Source: Suillus spraguei (taxonomy: Eukaryota > Basidiomycota > Agaricomycetes > Boletales > Suillaceae). From it: 64,000 bases of DNA. Positions 22,967 through 33,183 of the stretch are shown here, one piece after another (within the stretch, counting starts at the first letter, position 1; each line of letters starts with the position of its first letter). The notes beneath the pieces are model-generated. The model did not search any database and was not told the origin of the DNA. It saw nothing but the letters and a program-made list of their open reading frames with translations. The stretch covers positions 205,351-269,350 of the forward strand of contig JABCPU010000049.1 of NCBI GenBank assembly GCA_016800925.1, written 5' to 3'. Both the position numbers and the translations under genes were made by a program.

Positions 22967-23899
22967 AGGGCATCTCCGTCACGGTAATTGCTTGATTCAC
23001 CAGACTGCGCAAATTACTAAGGATACGTATATAGGTAAGGCGAGATCATCGCATTGGGAGGGAGTCGTGGTACATTTCGTAAGTTATTTAACCGTGTGAC
23101 TGTCGTTAATGTGTCTTCAGTCGTGGAAATACCAGCTGTCACAATGGTGCAGCATACGACAAGGCGAGAGCTGAGCAGATCCGCATGTCCTGCACGCTCA
23201 CTGTTGGCGTTTGTGTGACCATCAGCCTTCGGTCATTGAGACCACACCATCAGATCACCTCTGCAGTTCAAATGATTCTCCTCTGACGAAGTCAGGGAAG
23301 CATCATTCATTTTCCCTGGAATGCGATACAACTTGCCATATGACTACTAGTACATGGCACTAGCAGTTACGTTGTGACGTTTTGCCGTTGTCAACCTTAT
23401 TCTAGGATTCACACATCAACGTACTTTTTTTTTTTCCAAAATTTTTTCGTATATTTCCGCAGACTGACGGACTCTGCCACAAGGTTGGCCCCTGGATGCG
23501 TAAGGGGCAGCGTCATCGAGGCTGATGCCATGACCTGTCACATACCAGGCTTTCACCGATTTGAAATTCTGGTCGGCTAATCTCGGTGTTCGTGGATGCA
23601 TCGATGAAGTTCAGGATCCTTCGCTCATTGCAAATAGTCGAAGACTTGGATAAGATACCAATTTGCAGTGTGTTATCACTCGATCATCGTAGAGGGCTAA
23701 CTATGTTAAACTAATAATTAGTCCCCGATAACAGACCGAAGGAAAATAATCAGGCGAGACTAGGCTCTCCAGTCCCATCCTGTAAGTAGATTCATTTATC
23801 TGACTATCGCGTCCATCGCAAATCGTGTCTTGCCGTATGCCACATCAGTGCTCTGAAATCAGCGCACCTTATTGAGAGCGATCAAGTCTGATTCTAAGG
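22967..23899. other. No gene seen
   Basis: Short ORFs only. A run of nine to ten T residues occurs at about 23,427. Confidence 0.4.
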
Positions 23900-25694
23900 C
23901 AACGAGCTGGAAATACAATTAAAGTCGAAATTGGGTACACATATCGTGAAGATATACAGTCTCAAAGTCTAGATATCGAAGTCCTTGGCAACAGGTTGCG
24001 TGTGGCCATGACTGGATACTACACGCAAAATCATCAGATTGTCTCAAGAATGCTTCAATCACCAAGGTAGGGTGCACGGAATAGATCATATGCAAATATT
24101 GATGAACACTATGCGTTGGTCCAAAGGTATGTCCTCGTCGCGAGCCAACGAGTGGACTGCTTGGTGATAGCCTCATCCAAGTCTTCATCATTACCTCGGT
24201 GATGAAAGCAGGTGAAGAGTCCATTCGCAAGATTACTCAATGACGTGGATCGATCTGTGTGACCAACAGGGAACAAAACCAGCGCTTCCCTGTGAAGTGC
24301 AATAGCCTCATCCAAGTCTTTGCCATTGCCTCGATGATCAAAGCGGGTGCAGAGTTGAACCGCAAGGTTACTCAATGACGAGGACCGATTCATGTGACCG
24401 ACAGGGCGCAAAGCCAGCGCTTCCCTGTGAAGTCCAATAGCCTCATCCAAGTCTTTGCTATTGCTCTGGTGATGAGAGCGGATGGAGAGTTGAAGCGCAA
24501 GATTATTCAATGATCCGGACCAATCCGTGTGACCAACAGGGTACAAAGCCAGTGCTTCCCTCTGAAGTGCAATAGCCTCACCAAGTCTTTGTCGTTGCCT
24601 CGCTGCTTAAAGTGAGTGAAGAGGTGACACGCAAGATCATTCAATGACGAGGACCGATCTATGTGACCGACAGGGCACAAAGCCAGCGCTTCTCTATGAA
24701 GTGCAATAGCCTCATATAAGTCTTTGCTATTGCCCCAGTGACGAAAGTGGATGGAGAGTTGATTTGTAAGATTATTAGGACCGATCTGTATGACCGACAG
24801 GGTGCAAAGCCAGCGCTTCCCTGTGAAGTGCAATGGCCTGATGCGAGTCTTCGCCATTGCCTCGGTGAACAAAGCGGGTGGAGAGTTGAACAGCAAGATT
24901 ATTCAATGATTTGGACCGATCTGTGTGACCAACGGGTGCAAAGCCAGCGCTTCCATCTGAAGTGCAATAGCCTGATCCAAGTCTTTGTCACTACCTCGGC
25001 GCTCAAAGCGAGTCAACAGCATTACACACAGGTTACCGAGCAATTGCCCTGAGCAATCATGCATGGTATTTTAGTATTCCAGTGCATCATAATGCAGGGA
25101 TATCACTTCATCCAAGGCATGCAGATCATTCATGAGCAGACACTGCCTTGCTCGATCAGCAAGTTGACTCGGTGATAACGAAAGTGTGGATGCAGCATGC
25201 CAATCCTGCTCAAGATCATTTGCATCAATGTTTCCAGCAGAATGCAGAGTAGATGTTTTCATTGCAATCAAAGCTGCTCTGTATATGTGGCTGTTGGCAT
25301 GACAGAAATCAAGGACTTCGTTCAGTAACTCTTTGGTTACATCACCATCCATTCGAAATCCCCGTTTCGCAAAGTGAGAGAGTAGAGCAATGGCAAGATG
25401 GAGCTGGGTGATGGGTCGGTCTGGATGATCAGCGAGACGCAAATAAAGGGCATCTCGAAACAGATTGATAGGGATGTCGAGGTCGAGGTGTCTTCCGTCA
25501 GCTTGGCAACTAACAAACTTTGCGGTAGCTAGGTTGTACAGTGCTGCAGAGCAGTAGGCATGATCCGTGGGGTAGAGATCCAAAGCACGTTCAAAGTGCT
25601 TGATGGATTGATTGAGGTCCTTGCTGTTCTGTGTCCTGCGGTATCGTGCAAGAAGACGATGTCCGGCATCCGTCTTTAGTGCTGATGCATCCAT
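23900..25694 (-). pseudogene. TPR-repeat gene, broken
   Basis: Member of the fungal TPR family often found with C-terminal CHAT domains. ATG at 25,694 (MDASALKTDAGHRLLARYRR) opens 207 intact codons: FERALDLYPTDH, ALYNLATAKFVSCQADG, LHLAIALLSHFAKRGF. They end with an in-frame TAA (25,071-25,073) inside the conserved DALEYYNTMH stretch, read here as EY*NTMH. Beyond it at least seven 45-residue (135-bp) repeats of the type DLDEAIALHREALAL.PVGHTDRSSSLNNLA continue to about 23,950, but frameshifts (near 24,585, 24,775, 24,945) and further stops break them. No CHAT domain is recognisable, so the 3' part is lost or outside. The repeats are close enough at DNA level to recombine. Confidence 0.85.
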
Positions 25695-27812
25695 ATCGTG
25701 GGGTATAAGCTACACCGTCACAAGCTCTTAGCATCAAAATGCCAGACTGCATTAATGACTCACGATAGTCAGGGACCAATAACTGCGGCGTCGTTTTCAT
25801 CAAAAATTCGCTGCTCCCTGCTTGGGCCGAAAGATTACTGTGATACTCATTAACGTCCGTCAGATGTTATTTACAAAAGACGCTACTGACGATGTAAATT
25901 GTTACTGTAATCCAGTAATTCTCGGACAGATATTTCGAATGTGCGGAGGAATTCTCCACGACAGAGCATGGGATCCGACTCAAGCATAAACGCTAACCCA
26001 AACTTTAGAGGATGGCTTGCATGGCCTACAGTCTTTCTTAATACCTGCAGAAAAGACAGGCTAAGGATCCCTTACAGAAGTATGCGCTCGTTCCATTCGA
26101 GATATCCTGTGTTGAAGTCCGACGCATCAGCGAGAGAAGAGAAGGGAATGGCCGAAGAATCCGACAAGCAAGGCACGAGGGGGAGAAGCTGAGGAACGTG
26201 GAGCGCAAGCCATGATAGGCCAATGGGGTGCAGCGCGCTGACGTCGGCCAAGCCCTGCAATATATATCAACGAGTTATGTCAAAGATTGTTTATTTTCAT
26301 TTACTATAAAGTCCAGCGCCGTAGCGTAGAAAAGTCTCAGTTCTTCTCCGAGAGACTGAGATGTAAGTCTGTAAATTCTCGTACGTCAGCGAAAACAATA
26401 GCGTACCTTGTTCTTATAGGTACTATGCATGTCAATAGAGTTCTTCTCCGAGAGACTGAGATCGTACCTTGTTCATATATACCCTTCTCCCCCGTTCGCT
26501 CGCCTGTTATCGCAACATCCTGATCTACGTGTGTGTATTTGTTGCTTGTCTGGTATTCAGCCCGTCAGTCTTGACTACTCATGGAAGCCAGTGGGGATTC
26601 ATCGGAGACCAAGAGCGAGATCAGTTGCGTGAATGGCTTGGGAGAAATCGTCAATACGTGCTGAACAAGTATCAATATCACATATCAGTAATGGCGACTT
26701 ATTGCACTCCTGTGATGTGTGTCTCTCCCGGCCCTGTGGTTGTTCCGGGCGGCTTGGCTCCTCACCAGAAGCTTGGAGGGTATTATCAAGTAGGTATGGC
26801 GGAGAGCCTGTCGCAAAATGAAACAGCAGAGTAATGATAAAATAAAGTGCCGCAAGAATTGCTTTTGGAATCATTGGTACGTGCTGAGTGAAGATAGATA
26901 ACACATACTATTGATGGCGACTCGTGGCACTTCGCTAATGACGATGTTTGTCTGTCACGGGCCCTGGGGGCGTTCTGGATGGTTCGGCCCCTCTTCCAAA
27001 GGGTATTCACCGAAATGACCAGGGACGAAGCTTGACATATGGCTGAAGGATGGATTCAAACTAATCAGATGTGCAGATGCTGGAAGTCGGGAAACTGTGG
27101 AATCTGATGGACTATAAAGCCAGCATACATGTATGGTGGACGATAGGTTACGGTTCGATTTGCCGATATGCCGGGCCAATGTTTGTTCCGAACTTTATTG
27201 GTATGCACCTATTCACGCTATGGTCCTGTCACATGAATCACAAATCCGTTCTACGCCAGTCTGCGGCGACTCTGCGCGCCGTGCTCACTGAGGTAGATCT
27301 GCGGCTGCTGGCGAGCATTACTATTAATATCACAACATTAGTGGCGAATAAATCTATCCTTCGGATTCCTTCCCTGAGCTCACTGAGCAGCCCTTACCCT
27401 CCAGGATATGCGACTCACTCAGGCTGCGCAGTGCTTCATTCCCGCTATGACAGTAGTTGGTGTTGTGTTTCTCACTGCGTATGTTGATCTTAATCGTCGA
27501 CTGTGCCTTTAGTTGTTATCAAGTCATTGGACCCTTCACTGATATTCCTACTGTTATTTATGTTGACGATGAGTTGAGATTTCTCCGTGCTATCGTCTTT
27601 TCTGCATGACTGCATTGTGCTGCGTTTTGTTTCCAATCATAATGGGGTCACCGTGGAGTTGACATATGGTCCTGCGCGCATTCCTACTGTCGACAGTTGG
27701 TATAATTCTTAACAGACATTTCGATCGGTCTATCTAGCCTGAAGTATATTCCCACTGTCTTTTCTCCTTCTGCCGTATCCCATATGGCTTTGAGACAGCA
27801 TGACAATCATGT
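25695..27812. other. No supported gene; degenerate tandem duplication
   Basis: Two homologous blocks, about 26,685-26,795 and 26,918-27,010, share landmarks ATGGCGACT, GGCCCTG.GG, TTC.GG..GGCTTGGC and GGGTATT, about 235 bp apart. A TTCTCCGAGAGACTGAGAT motif occurs twice (26,343 and 26,444). ORFs here carry no recognisable motif. Confidence 0.4.
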
Positions 27813-28637
27813 ATGGTCTCATTACGACGATCAATATTATCACGACGGCTTGCAAACTCTGTCTGTATCTGTACTGACCCTTGTTGCCCCCGTTGTGTGC
27901 AGAAGAGAGCAGAGATTCGTACGAAGACTGCTGCTCTATGGAAAGCCAGACCACCGTGCTCTACTTCCAAGGCTTCCACTTCTCAGAACCTTCCTAGTAA
28001 GGTAAGTGCTTGCATTGGTTTCCGAACACCCTGAGCTAATGTATCATGTAGATTTATTCCCGCTACCATAAGGGAGTGGATTATATCGTGTTTTACCACT
28101 GGGACATCATTCAAATCGATTGTCTTCCTGCGTCTGTTGCTCTTGTCCTTGAATGGTATTCTCCTCTCGTCTTCTTCGATTGCTCGTTCGCTCAGCCATT
28201 TGGGCCCAAGTTCGCGTTTCGCTGAAATCCCCATGGCCTCAGTGATTTATTGCCGTGCTTCACTACCGATGTCGAGTTCGAGGTTGCGTGAGGTCTCGAT
28301 GTTATGTTGGGATGGACTGCATTACTGCGTGACCACCATTTTGTGGGAAGATGAACTCCCGTCTCCAATCCTCCATGTCTGGCCTTCAAGGTGGTGACAG
28401 TGTTTCACTGTCCTCGTTTTCTAGTATCTGCTCATTTCCTTCTGTGTTTCCAGAAACTCCGTGTATAATTAGTGGTAATGTCAATCACATTGAACTTGCT
28501 GCTAATGATGGTGAATATTATCTGAGTCTTCGTCCCTCGTCGGGACAATTCTATTGTCTCGTAGACATTCAGACTCGAACTTTACTGTCCATGTCATCTT
28601 TTCGGGCAGTGTCAATCAGGGGCCCCATAGGTTTTTA
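27813..28637 (+). CDS. Possible unrecognised two- or three-exon gene
   Basis: Tentative. ATG 27,813 gives a frame with clustered cysteines (CICTDPCCPRCVQKRAEIRT) followed by TAALWKARPPCSTSKASTSQ and NLPSK. A good GTAAGT donor at about 28,001 and a TAG acceptor at about 28,051 join it in frame to IYSRYHKGVDYIVFYHWDII and ALVLEWYSPLVFFDCSF. Further downstream, about 28,470-28,637, another open segment (IELAANDGEYYLSLRPSSGQ..) ends at TAA. I do not recognise the family, and the exon connections are guesses. Confidence 0.25.
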
Positions 28638-28679
28638 ACTTAGGATGATTCGTCAAGTGGGAGTTAAAAGACTTTAGCC

Positions 28680-28747
28680 TGGCTAGTGTGGTTATTACAA
28701 CAGAATCGAAATCTGTTTCTCTTGGACTACGCAGGTTCGAAACCTGC
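28680..28747 (+). tRNA. tRNA-Ser(CGA)-like unit 1, pseudo
   Basis: Anticodon loop ATCGAAA gives CGA (Ser, UCG codon). Anticodon stem 28,700-28,704 with 28,712-28,716; T-arm 28,731-28,747 with loop TTCGAAA; seven T at 28,758-28,764. The seven bases 5' (TTTAGCC) and 3' (TGAACTA) do not form an acceptor stem. Confidence 0.55.
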
Positions 28748-28829
28748 TGAACTACAGTTTTTTTCTATCAGAACGCACTTTGACGTTCATTCATAAACGG
28801 TTTCTTCTGAAGTTCACCGCAACTGGTCT

Positions 28830-28896
28830 TAGTCAGGTGGTTGCCACAACAGAATCAAAATCTGTTTCTCTTGAACTGTGCAGGTTTGAAACCTGC
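28830..28896 (+). tRNA. tRNA-Ser-like unit 2, anticodon CAA, pseudo
   Basis: Same fold as unit 1, but the anticodon loop is ATCAAAA, giving CAA (Leu UUG codon) at 28,856-28,858. The T-loop is TTTGAAA; seven T follow at 28,908-28,914. Confidence 0.5.
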
Positions 28897-28979
28897 CGAC
28901 GACAAGGTTTTTTTCTATTGAAACACACCTTGACATTCACTCATGGATGGCTTCTTTAGAAGTTCATCGTAACTGGTCT

Positions 28980-29046
28980 TGGCTAAGCGGTTGCCACAAC
29001 AGAATCAAAATCTGTTAATGTTGAACTGTGCAGGTTCAAAACCTGC
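28980..29046 (+). tRNA. tRNA-Ser-like unit 3, anticodon CAA, pseudo
   Basis: This unit has the best A box (TGGCTAAGCGG). Anticodon CAA at 29,006-29,008, T-loop TTCAAAA, six T at 29,058-29,063. Confidence 0.5.
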
Positions 29047-29128
29047 CAATGAGGAGGTTTTTTCTATCAGAACACACTTTGATGTTCACTCGTGGACGGT
29101 TTCTTTGAAAGTTCACCGTAGCTGGTGT

Positions 29129-29195
29129 TAGCCTGGTGGTTGCCACGACAGAATCAAAATCTGTTTCTCCTGGACTGTGCAGGTTTGAAACCTGC
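29129..29195 (+). tRNA. tRNA-Ser-like unit 4, anticodon CAA, pseudo
   Basis: Anticodon CAA at 29,155-29,157, T-loop TTTGAAA, six T at 29,207-29,212. Confidence 0.5.
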
Positions 29196-29274
29196 CGACG
29201 ACAAGGTTTTTTCTATCGGAACACACCTTGATATTCACCCGATAGTTTCTTTAACAGTTCATTGTAACTAGTCT

Positions 29275-29340
29275 TACGCTGATGGTTACCACAACAGAAT
29301 CAAAATCTGTTTCTCTTTCTTGCGTAGGTTCAAAACCTGC
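29275..29340 (+). tRNA. tRNA-Ser-like unit 5, anticodon CAA, pseudo
   Basis: Anticodon CAA at 29,301-29,303. The T-stem has one mismatch (GTAGG/CCTGC). Nine T follow at 29,351-29,359. A partial spacer copy (AACTGGTCTTAG) follows at about 29,404. Confidence 0.5.
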
Positions 29341-29420
29341 TGATGCCAGCTTTTTTTTTATTGGAACATACCTTGACATCCACTCATGCCAGAGGTCCAT
29401 CTTAACTGGTCTTAGCCCCT

Positions 29421-31702
29421 GTGCAAATTGTTGATGCAAGATTGATATTTATATTTACTCCATGGCGAGTCGTGCCTTCGGACACGTTCAAAATACTAAT
29501 TATATTGTGCTCTGCATAAACCCCCTCCTCTGAGTCCTCTCAGTGACTACCTTGATTGCAGTAGATCGCGTAGCCGGTGAAGCTTTCTTGGCGTTACACT
29601 GCCTTGGATATCTGACTCGCAAACTTCAAACTCAGCCTCCGTTGGTTCCTTCATGTCTTCCTGAGCAGCTTCAAGGAGTCCGTACATTGATAGGTTCTCA
29701 GTCAAATCGCAAGGCCTGCAGGCTCTGAGCTTCATAATTCTGTCTATGGGACAAGTGTATTGGTTAATAACGTGCTCACGCTGCTTCCCTTTGCCAATGT
29801 AACTGGACTGACAGCGAGATTGTATACCGTGTGACCCGCGTCTAAGAAACTTATGTCTTATGCACGAACCTTTGAAGCCGTGCCGGAATTCATCACTATG
29901 CAGCTCAAGACACGTCCGGGGTCGGGGATTGGCGCGAGCATTACATATAGTAGTAAGTAACTGCACTTGTGACTTTTTGTGACACAAAATTATATTCAAC
30001 TTGAGGTCTACCAACAAATAGTTCAAGACTAGAACAAACATTGATCGGCAAATCGGCAAATCGAGCCGTAACACCATATACATGTGACATCCACACCACG
30101 CAGTGATGTGCAGCACCAATGCCAACGAGGCAGAAGCAACTCGCAATATCAGCTACTCATGACCTCAGGCATCACGATACGGTAGGGGCATGTTGTGTCG
30201 TACGATATTGATTGAAGCGGCCGCCGAAACAAAGAGGCCTCAAGAAGAGTTTTATTACATACTTTCGCAAGGATTCATATACTGCAAAGCAGTGACCATG
30301 CCTGAATGTCACAGATCGATGTGCGGCGAGATCGAGTTACTTCCAATATCAAATTCAAGTCCGTTGGTGCCGGTGAGCCTGGAAGCCAGGGTATGTAATG
30401 GGTTATTTGCCCAATCACCTCTTCCTGACAAATTACACCCCCCAGCGGACACACATGAACCCTGAACCATGCAGCTGTTAGGATTGCCTTGCCCTTTAAA
30501 TCATTCACTGCAATACGCACCGCCTATTTCACTTACTCGATCAAAAACGACAAACAGCGCCTACCTTTGTCATCCTCGCAGTTCCTTATTGAACACGTTA
30601 TCCAGCCTCATGCGTGCACTCCCAGTGGTCATTCATCAACTCCTCTCCAGCGTCCCATCCAGATGAATGACTCGTTGACAAGCCTGCGACACCCTCCACG
30701 ATTATCAGCTTCCGGTGGACAATTCACCCTGCGTTCTTGAATAACCCGCGAAGGCCACATCAAATTTCAAGCTCGATTTTCCATCAGCAGCCACTAGCAC
30801 TGTGATAGCCGAAAAGTACTGACTGCCTTCTCGTGTCCCGTAATTTCTTTAATGCTCGTCATAGGAGACTGTAAAAGGTCACAATCCGTCGATTGCCACG
30901 TCTACGCGAGGCTTACATGGATGAAACTTTACTCCCCCGAGTTGATCCCGTCTGACTTGAGCCGTACAGTCTTAATCTCGTCAAGGATATGGGCCATTGT
31001 TGAGGGGTACACCAGCACAAACGATGAAAATCGTGATACATTTCGGGTAGACGAATTTGTTCTAAACCTCCTTGCAGATCCGCCTGTGAACGATGACCTA
31101 CAGGAACAACCAGAACTTTGAGCTGACGGAAACCCACTTATGCTTCGTCGTACCAGCCTGGTGGAATATGTAAAGCGTCACCGTGGAGGCATCCTCAGCC
31201 CGTCATTGTACCAGCGTGCAACCTACGCAGCTTGCCAGATCCGATTTTCTTCACTGCTGCGGTCCCATCAGACTTCAGAAGTGGCAACAAGTCGATCGGC
31301 CCTTGCTTGCATCTCCATACGCGCGAGGTTGTAGCCGCTAAATCACATACACTTCGAATAAAAACTGCGGTTGTCGTAAAGCCTTAAGTTTGAAAGTGAT
31401 TGTTCTGGTGCTGACGGTCGTCGGTGATAACGTCTCAGTTGTGGTATTCTGAGACGGAAAGAGATGAAAAGACTAGAGAAACATAGGTGTTTATTCAGCC
31501 TACGGCAGCCTCGCGTCCTGCATTACTTAGTTCAATGTGCAAAATGCAGTCCAACACATGTGTAGAGTGGGAAAGCTCGAGATCAAGATTGCATTCCTGT
31601 GGGTCCATCATGCAACAGGCTTCGTTCACCAGAGTTACTTATGGAATACATATTAACGAAAGCAAAACATAACGCGAGATGATCTGTTGAGAGCGGGTAC
31701 AT
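29421..31702. other. No gene recognised
   Basis: Open frames on minus (29,547-30,146, with a segment YGLLEAAQEDMKEPTEAEFE) and plus (30,852-31,121, with VLISSRIWAIVEGYTSTNDE) could be exons of unknown genes. They show no motif or convincing splice structure. Confidence 0.35.
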
Positions 31703-32603
31703 TTAGTACCTCCTATCGTAATCGTGGCCACGAGGATCGTAGTCGCGAAGACTACGACCACCACCATATCCTCGGTCATAATCACGGTAGCTACCACGGT
31801 CGTAGTCCCTGCCTCCGCCTCCGCCTCCACCTCCACCACCTCCACCTCCTCGGTAATCATCAGGACGACCGCCACGACGACGGTCGTCGTAGTCACGGGA
31901 ATAACGGCTGTCGTAGGGGCGCGGGTCGTACGGGCGCTCATCTATTCAAGACCTGAGTGAGGGCCAAAGAATGCTGTGACAACACCTACTGTCATGGCGC
32001 TTGGGAGGACCGTAGTACCTTCCAGGGGTGGGAGTACGCGCACGTCCGCGGCGGGCCTGAATGCCAAATTAACAAACGTGGGCAAAATGCAAAGGTATGT
32101 GAATATACTCTTTCTACAGTACAAATCTTCCCCATGATTTCAGTCGCGTTCAGCGCGGTGATAGCAGCATCTGCCTCCTCAGAGGTCTCCATGGTAACAA
32201 ACCCGAACCCACGAGACTCGCGGGTATGCGGGTCGTACATGACCGAAGCCTTTTTGACCTGTTTCTATTGGATCAACAACATAAAATAAAACCACAGGAC
32301 GACACGTACACGGCCAATTTTAGCAAACGCTGCTTCAAGGTCACGCGTATCAACGCGGTGACTCAAATTTGAGACGTGAAGATTGTTTCCAGGGTTGTGG
32401 CCACCGCTGTCACCACCCCCCCGGCTATGAATATGTCAGTATCGGACATATCAAAACTCTAACGCCACGCACCCTCTGTCATCCCGTACGGGGCTCCTGC
32501 TGCGGCTAGAGCGCCTGGGAGGTTCGCCCCCACGGTCTCTACCGGGTGAGCGAGGAGCGTTATTCCAGTTCTGCTCCTCCCTACCAGCAGGTCCGCCGTT
32601 CAT
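31703..32603 (-). CDS. tra2: Transformer-2-like SR splicing factor (RRM)
   Basis: Nuclear RNA-binding protein that recruits the spliceosome to exonic enhancers. ATG 32,603 gives MNGGPAGREEQNWNNAPRSP and an RS-type tract (PPRRSSRSRSPVRDDRG). After the first intron: an RRM with RNP2-like NLHVSNLS, ..LEAAFAKIGRV.., RNP1-like RGFGFVTM and EEADAAITALNATEIMGK. Next comes the linker RRGRARTPTPGRYYGPPKR; the TPTPG motif just after the RRM is diagnostic of Tra2 proteins. The last exon encodes a tyrosine/arginine/glycine-rich tail (YDPRPYDSRYSRDYDDRRRG, an eleven-glycine run, repeated RDYDRG) ending DRRY at TAA 31,703-31,705. About five exons, all joins in frame. It lies about 580 bp downstream of the histidyl-tRNA synthetase on the same strand; no functional link is implied. 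Confidence 0.88.
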
Positions 32604-33183
32604 ATTGGCCTCGTGCGCGGGAATGCTAATCCCAGAAGGTGCAATATCTTGTGATTGCCAGGCTGAATGGGCGGAAAGGGTGAAAACAAGATCAATGTCG
32701 ATTCATGGCGGTGGGTAGAACGGGGCAGGAGGAATGGGCGATTATACTGTGTCGCGCGCACGCGTCATAGTGCACGCGAATGAACTACTGAGGGCGCACT
32801 ATGTATGAGAAGTCGAGAGAGCTCGGTTTACTCGAGTTGCGCATCATCTTTTTAGATAGGTCGTTATCGGCCTTGAGCCGATATTTGGTGGTGAATGCGA
32901 TGAGAAAAATAGTGCTGGTATGTACGAGGCGGTTGTGCCGGAACAGAAGAAAATATTGAATGCAGAACTGGCTGTCGTCGTCGGGGCTGATGCTGAAAAC
33001 GTACCGTCATCCATTGTTGCTGTCCTTGTCGATATTGTCGGGGTGATAGTTGAGAGAAGAGAGCGAGAAAAGTTGAAAGCTCGGATGTGACAAAGTGTTG
33101 GCAGGACAAACATGAGCAAACAATGTTGCGCCACCAGGCTTCTAATCTTATTATGTATTACAAGGCATGATGAAATGTTCTGC
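32604..33183. other. Intergenic: Tra2 promoter, HARS 3' flank
   Basis: No supported gene; the ORFs here overlap one another on minus without motifs. The Tra2 5' UTR probably lies in 32,604-32,750. Confidence 0.5.

Larger units (their letters stand above)
28660..29420 (+). repeat. Tandem array of five tRNA-Ser-like Pol III units
   Basis: Five units at a spacing of about 149 bp (anticodons at 28,707, 28,856, 29,006, 29,155 and 29,301). Each has an A-box-like T(A/G)G..(A/T/G)..(G/T)GG, a five-pair anticodon stem ACAGA/TCTGT with a 7-nt loop, a 15-17-nt variable arm, and a T-arm GCAGG-loop-CCTGC that holds the B box. Each is followed by a run of 6-9 T, the Pol III stop signal. Between units a conserved spacer of about 75 bp (CTATCAGAACACACTTTGA.. 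through AACTGGTCTTAG) repeats. Acceptor-stem strands do not pair in the units checked, so these are tRNA-like or pseudogenised units rather than normal tRNA genes. Confidence 0.85.

Noticed and set aside
28680..29340. Five functional tRNA genes
   Set aside because: In the units checked, the seven bases on either side do not pair as an acceptor stem, and T-arm or B-box positions vary between copies.
28660..29420. CRISPR array
   Set aside because: Regular spacing, but the repeats are about 149 bp with tRNA folds and conserved spacers, in a eukaryotic context.
31687..31956. Plus-strand ORFs rich in His/Gly or Thr/Val
   Set aside because: They mirror the repetitive YDRG/GGG tail of the Tra2-like gene on the opposite strand.
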